Source: Mixophyes australis
Lineage: Eukaryota > Chordata > Amphibia > Anura > Limnodynastidae
Direction: 5' to 3'
DNA length: 64,000 nt
NCBI GenBank assembly: GCA_036250195.1
Contig: JAVHZZ010000001.1
Location: forward strand, 394,130,283-394,194,282
Part shown: positions 13,801 through 24,261 of the stretch, piece by piece
Layout of the letters: each line of letters opens with the position of its first letter
Position numbering within the stretch: the stretch's first letter is position 1
The notes under the pieces: generated by a model
The model's input: the letters and a program-made list of their open reading frames with translations, nothing else
Database searches by the model: none
What the model was told of the DNA's origin: nothing
Position numbers and translations under genes: made by a program

Positions 13801-14134
13801 CAATCGGACTTGTCGTAACAGGAAGGATTAAAAACGATATTTCTTCATGATGCAGGGCACCAATCTGAAGGGTTACTGGAGACGTACTCTGGGTGATGAG
13901 ACCGTTGATGAGACGTGATCCATCGATAGCCGTCACAGTAATGGGTGTTTTTAAGGTAATCACTGGTAGACACCATTGCTTTACTAATGATTTGGAAATG
14001 AAATTTCCTGCTGCTCCGGAATCAATCAATGCCTGTGACTCAAAGGTTTTAGTAGCAAAGGGAATTGTAACATCAAAAGCGCAGATTTTAGATTTCATAG
14101 AAGATGGAGAGGACTCCAGGGACCCTAACTTCAC
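10772..14134 (-). CDS. Pol polyprotein of element 1 (PR-RT-RNH-IN-CHR)
   Basis: 1120 codons without interruption. Aspartic protease motif DSGA near residue 38. RT with [16 protein letters not shown] near 244 and active site YLDD at about 353-356. RNase H with EVDASNVG (D near 503) and FTDHKNL. Integrase H2C2 zinc finger (His near 671-682, CELC at 708-711) and catalytic triad DFVTD near 741, SDRG near 801 and E near 837, giving D(35)E spacing. A GPY module follows near 972 and a chromodomain near 1030-1080 (FLVHWKGF...SWIKAEDL), which in this class targets insertion to marked chromatin. There is no ATG at the frame start: the frame is open from within gag, so it is probably made as Gag-Pol by -1 frameshifting. 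The last 67 bases lie in the 3' LTR. No disabling change is visible. Confidence 0.95.
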   Translation of the reverse strand: MKLGSLESSPSSMKSKICAFDVTIPFATKTFESQALIDSGAAGNFISKSLVKQWCLPVITLKTPITVTAIDGSRLINGLITQSTSPVTLQIGALHHEEISFLILPVTTSPIVLGLPWLQCHSPQIDWRTPQVTSWGSECHHHCLSQVIPLKVQQSSISSTSSGLPPQYASFTDVFDKAQSERLPPHRSWDCPIDLLPGKTPPRGRVYPLSLPETQATSEYIQENLQRGFIRPSTSPAGAGFFFVKKKDGSLRPCIDFRGLNAITIKNRYPIPLITELFDRIKGARIFTKLDLRGAYNLIRIRSGDEWKTAFNTRDGHYEYLVMPFGLCNAPAVFQGFINEIFRDLLYVCVVVYLDDILIFSQDLPSHHLHVAEVLSRLRKNSLFCKLEKCSFELPQIPFLGYIVSGVGLKMDPDKVSAVLHWPQPTTLRAIQRFLGFANYYRRFIQDFSSIASPIVALTRKGANPKQWSPEALQAFQTLKESFSSAPILRQPDVTLPFFLEVDASNVGLGAILSQRSEQQKFHPCAFYSRGLLPAEKNYTIGDKELLAIKAALEEWRYLLEGARHPVTIFTDHKNLSYLQSAQCLNPRQARWSLFFSRFELIITFKPAAKNKKADALSRAFVTSSDIEEGTNHTILDPKCISLAASSTKTLPFGKTLVPPTLRRKILSWFHASRFSGHAGEHKTFEILSRSYWWPSMRRDVKEFIASCELCSQFKSSRRTPAGLLRPLPIPSKPWTHISMDFVTDLPPSKNHNTIWVVVDRFSKMAHFIPLPGLPSSSILAEHFIREIFRIHGCPSEIVSDRGVQFVSRFWRALCKTLGIRLALSSSYHPQSNGQTERVNQDLETFIRMFSSANQDNWVELLPWAEFAHNNMYHESSSKTPFFVVYGHHPSFPEFPALPPTQVPAVETVCQTFKNIWSQVKTCLKKTSIKYKSFADKKRRAIPPLKIGDRVWLSTKNIRLKVPSMKFAPRFIGPYRIIQVINPVCVKLLLPKNLRISNAFHVSLLKPLIINRFSTPPSAPQPVQVHQEEDFEITEVLDAKISRGGLHFLVHWKGFGPEERSWIKAEDLNAPALLKKFYAKNPDKPGSRRSVPTFKRGGTVTHRTVSASSRTFRNRGRPPS
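10839..10852 (-). promoter_or_regulatory. Polypurine tract of element 1
   Basis: Read in sense: AAAAGGGGGGGT followed by AC and then the LTR start TGTCAC. This purine run resists RNase H and would prime plus-strand DNA. The AC dinucleotide next to the LTR mirrors the GT after the 5' LTR, consistent with removal of two bases by integrase before insertion. Confidence 0.85.
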
Positions 14135-14167
14135 CTCTCCAGAACTAGTTAGGGCCTGGCATTTCCC
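14106..14167 (-). promoter_or_regulatory. -1 frameshift signal, gag-pol junction (element 1)
   Basis: On the minus strand the heptamer GGGAAAT (14167 down to 14161) is in phase with gag as G GGA AAT. It is followed by CCCTAACT, a loop containing GGAGAGG, then AGTTAGGG, then CCTCTCC at the far end. CCCTAACT pairs with AGTTAGGG (8 bp) and GGAGAGG with CCTCTCC (7 bp), forming an H-type pseudoknot. The layout is the same in all four gag-pol junctions of the window. Confidence 0.85.
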
Positions 14168-15081
14168 GATCTCTTAGGGCAGGAGCTGAGAACATGAGTG
14201 GAATCAGCACAATAGATACAAAGTCTATTCTTGACTCTTCGTTTCCTCTCCTCAGAAGATAATTTGGAACGTCCTATCTCCATGGGAATCACAGTGGGTG
14301 ACACTGGACGAAATTGAGGGTTAGAACGAAGAGGTGCTTTAGCAGAAGTCGTTTTCTCAGCCTCTCTTTCACGAAATCTCATATCAACACGATGGCATAG
14401 AGAGATCAAATCCTCAAGTGACGAAGGAAGCTCCTGAGTAGTCAGTGCATCTTTAATTTTATCGGAGAGCCCCTGCCAGAAGGCGGCAACTAGGGCTTCA
14501 GTGTTCCACTGAAGTTCAGAGGCTAAGATCCTAAATTGAATGACGTACTGGCCTACTCTATGAGATCCTTGTCGCAGACGGAGGATGCTGGAAGCAGCGG
14601 AGGTCACGCGACCTGGTTCATCGAACACACTTCGGAATGTAGAAATGAATTTGGCACTATCTTGTAGTATTGGATCGTTTCTCTCCCACAGAGGGGAGGC
14701 CCAAGCCAGGGCTTGTCCTGAAAACAAAGAGATAAGATAGGCCACTCTGGAACGATGGGTAGAAAAATTTTGAGGTTGGAGCTCAAAATGGACTGAACAT
14801 TGGTTGAGGAAACCCCTACAAGTTTTGGGGTCTCCATCGTACTTTGACGGAGTAGGCAGGTGAAGCGTGGAAGCTGTAGACACCTGGGATGGCAATGGGG
14901 AAACGGAGGAAAGCACAGGAGCCTCAGTAGTGGCTGTCACAGTCTGTCCAGATGTTCCTTGGGAGGTTAATGACTGATAACACTGAAGTAACAGCTGTTG
15001 GCGGGCATCCTGTTGCTCCACACGGCTAACCAGATGCTGCAGCATCTCTTTGGCAGTAGGTTCCGTATCTGGGTCTGTCAT
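14149..15081 (-). CDS. Gag of element 1
   Basis: 310 residues. Starts with ATG 13 bases after the 5' LTR. The middle carries the sushi-type Gag signature: YDGDPKTCRGFLNQC, SRVAYLISLFSGQALAWASP and FWQGLSDKIKDAL, the part that forms the capsid-like particle. A single CX2CX4HX4C zinc knuckle lies near residues 289-302 (CIYCADSTHVLSSC) and would bind element RNA. A Gln-rich N-terminal stretch (VEQQDARQQLL) may be a short coiled coil. It ends in TAA just after the slippery site. It differs from the array copies by single residues such as Thr at position 6. The frame is intact. Confidence 0.93.
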   Translation of the reverse strand: MTDPDTEPTAKEMLQHLVSRVEQQDARQQLLLQCYQSLTSQGTSGQTVTATTEAPVLSSVSPLPSQVSTASTLHLPTPSKYDGDPKTCRGFLNQCSVHFELQPQNFSTHRSRVAYLISLFSGQALAWASPLWERNDPILQDSAKFISTFRSVFDEPGRVTSAASSILRLRQGSHRVGQYVIQFRILASELQWNTEALVAAFWQGLSDKIKDALTTQELPSSLEDLISLCHRVDMRFREREAEKTTSAKAPLRSNPQFRPVSPTVIPMEIGRSKLSSEERKRRVKNRLCIYCADSTHVLSSCPKRSGNARP

Positions 15082-15082
15082 G

Positions 15083-15092
15083 GCCTGATCTT
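15083..15092 (-). promoter_or_regulatory. Self-primer binding site (element 1)
   Basis: Sense AAGATCAGGC, separated by GT from the end of the 5' LTR. It is exactly complementary to GCCTGATCTT at the predicted RNA start (17003 down to 16994). This matches the self-priming layout known for Tf1, in which the RNA 5' end primes cDNA synthesis. It lacks the TGG start usual for a tRNA primer site. Confidence 0.75.
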
Positions 15093-15094
15093 AC

Positions 15095-17180
15095 TGTCAC
15101 GGGCACTAGGAGTCTTTACCCAGGGATCACCAGGTGGTAGGCTTACCAGAGCAATGTAGATGGTAATAGGGTACTCTGGTAGCTGGGTGATCACGGAACA
15201 GGAAATGGTAGCTGGTGAGATGCTCAGGAAAGTCTATGACTAGCAGCACTGGTAGTATGGAGGTAATAATACACGAGGAACTGTATGGACAAGGGCACGT
15301 GAAGGTAGTCAGTGGTCTGCGATAGCAAGTTGTACCACTGCTATAGTGAGGAGGAATGTCCAACAGAGACAAGGAGGTGATGAGAGTCAGCGGTCTGCGG
15401 ATAGCAAGTTGTACCGCTGTCTGAGTGAAGGAATGGAATCCAAGTGGAGGTATCCGGGTAGTCAGTGGTTTGCGGTAGCAAGTTGTACCACTGCTATGTG
15501 AGAGGATACTGGAACAGGTGATACAGGAAACAGGGATCAGTGGTCTGTCATGAGCAAGTTGTACCACTGAATATATATGTGAGGAGGTGCACGGGGAGAG
15601 ACTGCAACACAGGATATACACAGGCACCTTATACACGATCCACAGTAATATGCACAATATATATATATATAAATGACTGAGCAGGTCTGCAAATCTAGAA
15701 AGTAACTTGAAGTAGTCCAGCACAAGATAACACAGTCAATGATGGCAAAAGACTCAGCGGATAGCAGACTCCAGAGAGAACCAAACACAGTCCAGCAAGA
15801 TATGCAATACACCAGCACAGTCAATGAGAAGTATGCATACCGTGGTTCAGAAGCAGGCAGTCAGATAGGAGTGCAGCGATACCTGAACGGCAGGAGGCCG
15901 ACTGGATGAGAAGTCCCTGGATGGATGAGGCAGCGGTCTAGTAGGTGCAGCGCACAGGTAAGTAGACCAACAGGGACACGAATCCACAGGAATCAGTAAC
16001 ACGTGGAACTGGACTCATAGAGGACCCAGGAGAATGGAGATGATCCAGCAGAGGAGTAGTTGTTGAGATACGAATCCAATGCTGACAGGAGGGTAGAGAC
16101 CAGCGGGACACGTGAAGGCGTGGAGAGCGGATCAGCAGGAGATGGACGATAGCGCTGACAGCAGCAGCAGGACTCTGCGCCCACGGAGGTAACCAGGGGC
16201 AACCAACAGGACCCACAGTGATGGAACACGGGATGGCAGAGTAGACCAGGAGCTGTAGATTCAGAAGTGTAGCGGATGGCAACGTGAGCAGTAGACTGGA
16301 AACACAGGAGAGCTGAGATGAGGCGGCAATGCACAGGGGCAGCGGATAGGAATCAGCTAACAGTCACGATGATGAACACAGGCGAGTTGCAAGCTGGAGA
16401 CTGTAGTGCACGGAGGCAGCGGATAGGAATCAGCTAACAGTCACGATGATGAACACAGGCGAGTTGCAAGCTGGAGACTGTAGTGCACGGAGGCAGCGGA
16501 TAGGAATCAGCTAACAGTCACGATGATGAACACAGGCGAGTTGCAAGCTGGAGACTGTAGTGCACGGAGGCAGCGGATAGGAATCAGCTCAGGAACTTGA
16601 TGATGATCAGGTGAGTGGATGTGAAGTGAAGGCTGGAGTGCACGGAGGCAGCAGATAGGAATCAGCAAACAGCCACAATGATAATAATAACGTTGAAGTG
16701 ATTTAGAAGACTGTAGTGCACGGAGGCAGCGGATAGGAATCAGCAAACAGTCACGATGATGTATAATAGCGGTGAAGTGGTTTAGAAGACTGTAGGGCAC
16801 GGAGGCAGCGGATAGGAATCAGCAAACAGTCACGATGATACAGTTGATGGTAGAAGTGGTATGGGAACCACAGTAGTAGAAGTGGTTTGGAAACCACAGA
16901 GATAGAAGTGGTTTGGAAACCACAGGAATCAGCAGCGCTGAATACACGAGGAATACAGGAACACCTTCAGAGACTCATGGGGAATGAGACTCCAAGATCA
17001 GGCAACGTGGTGTTGACCACAGGTGCTTAATATAGGGAGTGTTGCCTGATCTGCCAATTGAGTTAAAGGGACATACACTGAAGTATAGGAAAGGGCTGCG
17101 CATGCGCAGACCCTCAGGATGGCGGACGGCCACGGTTCCTAAATGTCCGAGAAGAGGCACTCACGGTCCGGTGAGTGACA
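15095..17180 (-). repeat. 5' LTR of element 1
   Basis: Same length (2086 bp) and, where compared, the same sequence as 8753-10838. TATATTAA (minus strand, 17034 down to 17027) lies about 31 bases before the predicted RNA start at 17003, so U3 is only about 177 bp and R-U5 about 1.9 kb. The covarying hairpins are at 15310-15569. No AATAAA signal was seen in the R-U5 part. Confidence 0.95.
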
Positions 17181-17185
17181 GTTAC

Positions 17186-17972
17186 TATAGGCTTAATGGA
17201 AATGGGCTTGTTTTTACACACTCATTGAAAATGTATTATTAATATTATTACTATTCAAAAACAAATTACAACATTCCAGCATGAGAACCGCATACAACAC
17301 AACTGGTGACCGTTATACTTGGCAGAGCTCCAAGTTATTGTAAGCATTCTGCCATGGGATTTGGTGATCAATATATTAGGCAGAACCCCAATCTTGTAAA
17401 TACTCTACCATGCAGAATTCTATCATCAGGTGTCCATCCTGGGTCCCAACTGCCATCATCATACTCTACTAAGACCACCATCATCATACCCAGAAAATCT
17501 TCTGCATACATTAATTAGAAAATGAATCTTTACATTCCTTTATTGGTTATATAGCTATATGGCTATACTGGAAATAAAGCATTATTATAATTTTTGGAAT
17601 ACAGCTTTATTTCTTAGCTAGCTATATGAGAATTCGTCCTCTAATAAATGCATGCAGAGGACATCCTTCCCCATTGCTAACCATATATTTCACAGAGATA
17701 ACCCCTCATAATTGTCAGTGATGCCAACATTGATATTACACAGACACGCTCCCATTACCAGATGTTGTTAGTAACATTGAGGTAGCAGAACCTTACTACC
17801 ATTGGTCCACTAGTGAACTGCACTCTACATGAGATAGCAAAATAGGAGGTATTAAGCTGCAATTTGCAGAGAAATGATGAAAACAGAGTTACATATTTGG
17901 GCAGCAGTACACCTAGTTTAAAGATAAACAGGTGGAGGACATAGGTGTGACAAAATAATAGTATAAAGAAAA
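17186..17972. other. No recognisable gene
   Basis: AT-rich DNA between element 1 and a TA-cored palindrome. Nothing recognisable. Confidence 0.4.
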
Positions 17973-18000
17973 GAAGCAGGCTAACTGGGTGCGAAGGCAG

Positions 18001-18063
<63 letters not shown>

Positions 18064-18090
18064 TGCATTCTCACCCAGTTAGCCTGCTTC
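17973..18090. repeat. Long palindrome with a TA microsatellite core
   Basis: Left arm GAAGCAGGCTAACTGGGTG and right arm CACCCAGTTAGCCTGCTTC are exact reverse complements. They flank less perfect inner arms and a (TA)n run of about 55 bases. The whole unit could extrude as a cruciform. It is probably a MITE whose centre expanded as a microsatellite. Confidence 0.8.
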
Positions 18091-20460
18091 CTAACTATAT
18101 ATATATTGTTTTCAATACACCAGGCAATCAGTTTCTAGTGATCTAAGTGATTGCCTAAATTGCCTTTTTTATACCTGGTTGCATATTTTACTTAAAAATA
18201 AGCAAACTAATCTCCAGACTCTACGTGAGCGGAGACTAAGATCTAGGCTCTCTCTGAGGAGAGATTAAGCTCTAGGCCTTCCCTGAGCAGTTTGGTAATA
18301 CCACCTCTATAGATTGGCCACTCATACCATTGGTTGAGAACCTAGCTAGTGCGCTTTGATGTGATTTGTACCTTTGGGTTCCCTGTATGTAGTTTGAGTG
18401 TGAAGCTCAACACTTGTATGTGTTTTGATTCAACTTTTCTTTTTTTGTTTTCCAGAAAAGAATTCTTAAAGCATGTACAAATATTTCATATGCTGAGTAT
18501 ACAAGTAATAATAAATTGTTGTATTTCAACTGAACACCAGCCTGTCTTCTGTCTCTTCCATTCTAGATAAAGTTATTGTGCTATGTGATTGGCATTCGTA
18601 CAGTTATTTTCTTTTGGTAGGATGCATTATAAACAATATATGAAAATAACTAAGGGAAACAAAGCAAAATTGAATAAAAAGAAGAGTCTTGCAAGCCAAG
18701 AATTGTGCATAATAAGCATTTTGCACTTAATTGTATTCAGGAAAATATTCTAAATAGGCAAGGTTTATTGCTTACATATTAGTTTTTGTATTTAATTGAT
18801 TAGATGTTTCGTTTGGTTTAGTTACTTTGCCCTACATACTTAGGACAATGGCTCCAGATGATGTTAGATGAGTATGTGCTACAAGATGCCGTTATTAATG
18901 TCCGTTATTATAGTGTATGCTACATTAAGTTGGCATTCTTTTACTGTTGGTGTTATTCCTTGTATCCACTTAACTGGAGTTAGCCTCTAGCTGCCTTCAA
19001 TAGACATGTCACTAATATTTTCACAATTTTTCCTCCAAACAAACTTGATGGAGCACATTAAACAATACAGAGATGTATTGTGTGGCACCTGGAAACCTGT
19101 AATCCTATTTGTTTCTGCTATGATGGGTAACCAATAGTTATTAATCCTGGATCATGAAAACCAGACATGGATCAGGTTGCGTTTGGTCCTCTGCCTTGAT
19201 ATATTTTATGTAATGCTGAGATATTCTATACCATCTGTAGAACATGTTTAAGCTATTCTCTAGTGTGAGTATACATTTAGAACTAATCCCTTTTGATATG
19301 GCATTCTTCCCAATTAGTTATGTGTGGTAAGTGATCTTTTTCCTGGCATTTCATTAGTATTTTGTAAATAGAGGCCACAGTTGGTTTTCTTATGGTCTCT
19401 ACTTTATGATTTCTCCAATCTTATTATTTCCATAAGGATGTCTGGTTTATGGGTATGTGTGGTTAGGTACTGTGTAAACTGCAGTTATTGCCAGTATTCT
19501 GTCTTGGGGATACTCCACTTCTTTTCTTGTTTTTTTTTTAAACCCGGTAGTCATATGGGCATTGGAACCCTCCAGTGGGACACCTTAACCCAATTCATAA
19601 AGGCATGTGTATCTCTCTAGTAGGAATATAGGATTTCATGTAATGTGTGACATTGGGGACCATTTGAAAGTAAGAGCTTTAATTTTGTCCCATCCCCCTT
19701 CTAAAGAAAATAATCAGGAAGCCATGTGATACCAGAACTAACCTAGATTGAAATATACATTCTAGCTTTGCATAAATTGTTGATTGTTAGTAGGAAAACA
19801 GTATGGATTATTTTTATGATTATGGAATTGCATTAAAAGTTTAAGGTTATATGGGACAAAATGGCACCAGGACATGAATCCTTAGTCTCATGTGTTTTGG
19901 TGGCTTCTGTTAAAGTATCCTTTTTAAAAAGAAATAAAAAAATAATAATAATTCAGAGTGATTTGGCATTTAAGAGTGACTTAACAAGTTTCCTATTTTG
20001 CTCAACCATACTGTTTTACATATATATTCCAAATGATAAACTAACAACATTTGTATCATTCTGTTTGCAGATAACATTATTTTTTCAGTATGTGAGAGAT
20101 TGTTTTCATCATTTACATGCAGGGAATGATTGACTACCCATTGTCTCTGTTTTATAACATATTATGGCTAAAGATATACTGAACCTAGAATATTGTTTTA
20201 TAGTACTGATATATTAAATATTTATTTTTAACTTTTTAAATTCAAAGCCCAATCAGGACATTTTTTTAGTATAAAACATGTATACATTGTTGTAGTGTCA
20301 AGCAGGTTTTCCTCCTAGACAAAGAGATCATCTGATTATTAGTTGAATTACAAACAGTTGTCTCACACCTACCTATTGTCAATAAGTTGTGAATTGAAGA
20401 TAAATGGGTGGAGTGTGACATAATGGGCAATGTAATTTATTGGTAAGGTAATCACAGGAA
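18091..20460. other. No recognisable gene
   Basis: About 2.4 kb of AT-rich DNA with T-runs. Open frames here are short, low in complexity and without recognisable domains. I see no bounded mobile element. Confidence 0.4.
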
Positions 20461-20470
20461 ATGGCAATAA

Positions 20471-20600
<130 letters not shown>

Positions 20601-20642
20601 AAACTTGTATTAATATATGTGTATTTTATATAGCTGCAATGA

Positions 20643-20875
20643 TTATAATTTCTCCATTATCATATTATCAAAATATGGATATATATTATCAAATTAGTGT
20701 GGATAGACACAAATAAAAACAGGAAAATAAGATACTCAATATGTATTCTTCTTGAAAATATACATATATATGACATGGTTAAATCAGGAAGAGGAATACA
20801 TATTGAGTATTTTATTTTTCTGTTTTTATTTGGATCTATGCACACTAATTTAATATGATAATGGAGAAACTATAA
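20643..20875. mobile_element. Palindromic MITE-like element
   Basis: Two arms of about 80 bases are imperfect reverse complements. Shared blocks are TTTCTCCATTATCATATTA, AAATTAGTGTG, AAATAAAAACAG and ATACTCAATATGTATTC; their partners lie at 20792-20872. Arms flank a short spacer around 20755-20790. No coding capacity; superfamily not assignable from the ends. Confidence 0.6.
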
Positions 20876-21424
20876 CCCTTTTTAACCATTTTAGAATTGC
20901 AATTATGCAATTTTAACGATTTTAGAATTAGCAATAAAGTTATTTGAAGTTTTAAGCTATAAAAGGAGGCAAAAGGTAGACAATACTTATCCTTGACAAA
21001 GTCCAATAGGACGAAACGTGTCGGATAGAGGCTACATTGAAGGTTTTTGATTCACTCAGGCTTCCGTATCAACAGGAAGTAGAGTGCGTTCCACCGGCGT
21101 TCCAGGAACCTCCCGACAGAGGAAGACACACAGAGTGAAGGTTGGAGTGGATACTGAAGAATTCATCCTTCAGAGGAGCTCCATTCATGGGCAGAACAGT
21201 CGGGAGCAACCAAGAGGACCAAAATAAACATTGGAACATATGTGTGTTTTATTGGTATTTATGTGTGCATAGATCAAGCTTTAGTGATAAAATGTCCTGT
21301 GCACTGAATTTATGAGATCTGTTATTTGGTGTACAGAATAGACTTGTTATATTTAGAAGCAGTGATAAACTTAAAGGAGAAGCGCTGATAATTTACATAT
21401 TCTTGAATGAAAGAATCCACTGCT
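20876..21424. other. Unassigned, with a frog-type repeat motif
   Basis: A block at about 20995-21030 reads GACAAAGTCCAATAGGACG then AAACGTGTCGG. I associate this kind of motif with dispersed amphibian repeats but cannot name the family. No gene. Confidence 0.35.
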
Positions 21425-22180
21425 AAGACTTTAGAGGATGTAACTTAGGGTAAAGTAGGAAGTCTGGGATGGCAGCCATAAAGAACAAAGAAAGGGGTGC
21501 TGGACATTGCTTCATGAAAGTGATTTTTGTGAGCAAACGCTGCCCAAGGGAGTAGTTCAACCCAATTATTTTGGTTGGCTGTGACATACATCCATAGAGA
21601 TCTTTCAAGTTCATGGTTGGTTCTCTAGCCCATTAGACCGGGGGTGATATGCAGATGAAATGCTAAGTTTTATATCAATAGTACAAAAGGCTCTCCAGAA
21701 ATTGGGCACGGACTGGAAAACTCGATCGGAAACAATTTCCTGAGGACATCCATGTAAACGGAAGACTTCTTTGATGAAGAGATCAGCTAAGGTTGAAGCC
21801 GATAGCCCTTAACAGGCATGAAATAAGCAGCTCTTGAAAAGCAATCGGTGGTGACATTGCTAGTCTTGGAAGTAAGCAGGTTGGAGATGAAGTCAAGCGA
21901 CAGATGGGACCAAAGATGATCAGGAACAGATAATGGAATGAGTGGACTGTAAGGTCTTTGCCGAGGCACATTATTCTGAACACAGACAGAGCAGGCAGTA
22001 ATGAACTTCTTTACATTGTGGCACATAGATAGCCACCAGTAACTGTGACTGAGCAGTTCCCAGGTATTGCTGATGCCAGTATGACCAGAGAAGTGAGAAG
22101 CGTGAGCTCAATGCAGCAATTTGAAATGTAATTTGGGAAGAATGAAGGTCTTGCCCAGGGGAAAATTAGTGACCACAAAA
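21425..22180 (-). pseudogene. Dead Ty3/gypsy integrase fragment (different family)
   Basis: Minus-strand translation gives integrase pieces in several frames. The zinc-finger end has ASHFSGHTGISNTWELLSHS, YWWLSMCHNVKKFITACSVC. A core start has HLSLDFISNLL. The region after the core has NNWVELLPWAAFAHK and STPFFVLYGCHP. Stops and frame changes lie in the core, and the SDRG and TERV motifs are destroyed. It resembles but clearly differs from the integrase of element 1, so it is a separate, much older sushi-like element. No LTR was found beside it; the 5' side abuts a minisatellite. Confidence 0.8.
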
Positions 22181-22209
22181 GGAGTAGTAGCCATAAGACA
22201 TGGGCTGAA

Positions 22210-22428
22210 GGAGACATGCACACATGGACAGAGGGGGCAGGCACACATGGGCAGGGGTGGACAGGCACACATGGACAGGGGGGACAGGCGCGCATGGGCA
22301 CTGGGCGGGACAGGCACACATGGGCAGGGGGGAAGACAGGCACACATGGACAGGGGGGACAGGCACACATGGGCAGGGGGGAAGACAGGCACACATGGGC
22401 AGGGGGGGCACAGGCACCTGTGGGTGTC
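22210..22428. repeat. GC-rich minisatellite, ~24-27 bp unit
   Basis: About eight or nine copies of a unit such as GGCACACATGGGCAGGGG plus GGAAGACA or GGGACA. Open frames run through it in several frames on both strands (MCACP-type repeats), which is a by-product of a tandem array whose unit is often a multiple of three. They are not genes. Confidence 0.85.
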
Positions 22429-23040
22429 ATGGTGTTATCATTCTGCATACAAATCTCCTTACCTTACACTCCAAGTTTCTCCATTGTTGTAGTCCAAGGG
22501 GCTGAACAGAGCTGCTCCTTTTCACAGGAATTCTGAGCAGTGCTGCTACCACAGCACCTCCCCTGCTGGGACTCTCATCTCTCTGGGCTGAATTCAGGTT
22601 GCAGCTGAATGTACAGAAGAAGGAGGTTCATGGGGTGGACTTCCTGCACAGTCAATCATGCTGCCGCTGGAGTCTGCTTCTGCAGCTGCCTCCAACATTG
22701 ACTCCCTTCACAGATCAATGGGCGATGCGTCGGCAGCGGAACCCCCGCAGCCGCCCACACCTGGAGCACCTGCATGTCACCCTGGACATGAGTAGCCTGC
22801 GAATAGCTATCCAAGGGTGAGTGAGGCCCTGGACGCCATTGTTCCTTCAGGACCTCCTCCGTGGGCGGAGAATAACTGTGTAGGAGTGTAGGGGAGGGAG
22901 CCTTACTCCGCAGCTGTGCAATGAGCCACTGAATGACTCAATTGCTGATCCAGGTCAATTCATAAGATGCGGTCATATTAATCATGTCCGCGGCTGCCGA
23001 TGGCATTAAAGGGACATTATTAACTATTATATCTGGCTTG
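22429..23040. other. No recognisable gene
   Basis: Relatively GC-rich stretch. The open frame at 22599-22820 shows no family. Probably a decayed transposable element together with the block that follows. Confidence 0.35.
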
Positions 23041-23110
23041 AGTGGTGCCCCCCCAGAGCACGGAGCCCAAGGCAGCTGCCTAAGGTTGCCTAATGGAAGC
23101 ACCGACCCTG
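23041..23110. mobile_element. Possible terminal fragment of a hAT element
   Basis: Read on the minus strand from 23110: CAGGGTCGGTGCTTCCATTAGGC followed by GGCAGCTGCCTTGGGC, the style of a non-autonomous hAT end. I could not find the partner end or a target duplication. Confidence 0.35.
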
Positions 23111-23844
23111 CACGATAACTTAGAGATGTGGCTTTACAGTATGAAAAAAATGCATTACTCTGTTTGTGCACAGTGTATTGATGTAATGAAGTGTCATCTA
23201 CAAAAGTGAGAAAACAGTGTTTTGACATTTATTAATAAATACGAAAGTAGCATTTTCAATATGACATGTAATCAGTGACAATACAGAGGCATCTCTATGT
23301 TGCATTGGAGCTGACTGCTGCTGTCATGTCCAGTTATGCTGTAGCAGTGAACACAGTGGAACAGAGGGGTCCTCCGATGAAGAGGCAAAAACTGGGGGAG
23401 AGCCTGTAATCAGACCAGCAGTACCAGACCTGTCTTTGTTGTACACTGTGACATAAGTGGGATCTGCAGCCCGCAAAGCATCAACTTTGGTCATAGAGAG
23501 TGCTCACAATATCATGTGAATTGTTTAATTGTTACTAAGAAGATGGTGGGGATGTTTCACACTGTCCCAGATTTTCAAGGAAATCATAGCACTCCCTAGT
23601 GAAACAATTTTTAGCTGCCTGACCTGCTTCTTTACAGTCACCGAAGGCAGGGGCTGCAAAAGCACCTGAAAAAAGCCAAATGCAGCGCCAATGCAGCTCC
23701 AATGCAGCCTCCTCTTCACTCTTATTACAAAAAATGCACCTATGTAAAAAAAAGAAAAAAGATATAATGAACTTAAAACTTAAGACGTATGTGGGGTGAG
23801 ACGTATGTGTTTGTTTTCCGCCCTAAGTGGGTTTTCTCACAAAG
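23111..23844. other. No recognisable gene
   Basis: Nothing supported; an A-rich stretch at about 23737-23760. Confidence 0.4.
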
Positions 23845-24074
23845 GGGGGTATTCAATTGACGGCGGGATCACGAAAATCCCGTGCTCGAAAAATATTACC
23901 GTTATTACGGTAATCCTGCGCTGGAAAACCGTTAATACGGTAATTTACTCGCTGGATTTCAGCTCGCAGCTCAGTGAGCTGCGAGCTGAAATCCAGCGAG
24001 ATATTACCGTATTAACGGTAATATTTTTCGAAGGCGGGATTTTCGGTGATTCCGCCGTCAATTGAATATGCCCC
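23845..24074. mobile_element. 230-bp palindromic MITE
   Basis: Ends GGGGGTATTCAATTGACGG and its near reverse complement CCGTCAATTGAATATGCCCC. Inside are repeated TTACCG...CGGTAA inversions and a long central palindrome at about 23950-24000 (CGCTGGATTTCAGCTCGCAG then CTCAGTGAG then the reverse). Nearly the whole unit can snap back. No coding capacity. The flanking AAAG on both sides may be part of a duplication, but the superfamily is uncertain. Confidence 0.8.
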
Positions 24075-24261
24075 AAAGTGTATGAAATTGCACAGTTAGA
24101 CAACACAGTTGGACAAACATTGGATAGCATTTGATTACTTCCAGGAATAAGCTATATCTGCCACAGCCTATCTCTGCATTCCTAGTTTATCTATACGGAA
24201 CACTGCAAAGAGGTAATTCTTTAAAATCCCCTAACTTTTCTGCTTTGTCTCTTTTATCACA

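Larger units (their letters stand above)
8748..17185 (-). mobile_element. Element 1: complete Ty3/gypsy chromovirus (Tf1/sushi type)
   Basis: An 8428-bp LTR retrotransposon (8753-17180) on the minus strand, flanked by perfect 5-bp duplications GTTAC at 8748-8752 and 17181-17185. Its two 2086-bp LTRs encode identical translations in every open frame I compared and match wherever I spot-checked them, so insertion looks recent. The 4256-bp internal part holds gag, pol in the -1 frame, a self-priming-type primer site next to the 5' LTR (15095-17180) and a polypurine tract next to the 3' LTR (8753-10838). Domain order protease-RT-RNase H-integrase-chromodomain is that of chromoviruses. No env-like frame is present. 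It belongs to the same family as the array at 45504-64000, but its LTR is 50-73 bp longer and diverged enough to be a separate subfamily. Confidence 0.96.

Noticed and set aside
22210..22428. CRISPR-like array
   Set aside because: No unique spacers between constant repeats; units are contiguous and variable, and the genome is clearly vertebrate.
22011..22536. Several overlapping frames on both strands rich in Cys/Pro or Gly/His
   Set aside because: Translations of a minisatellite; open on both strands at once, as expected from a low-complexity tandem array.
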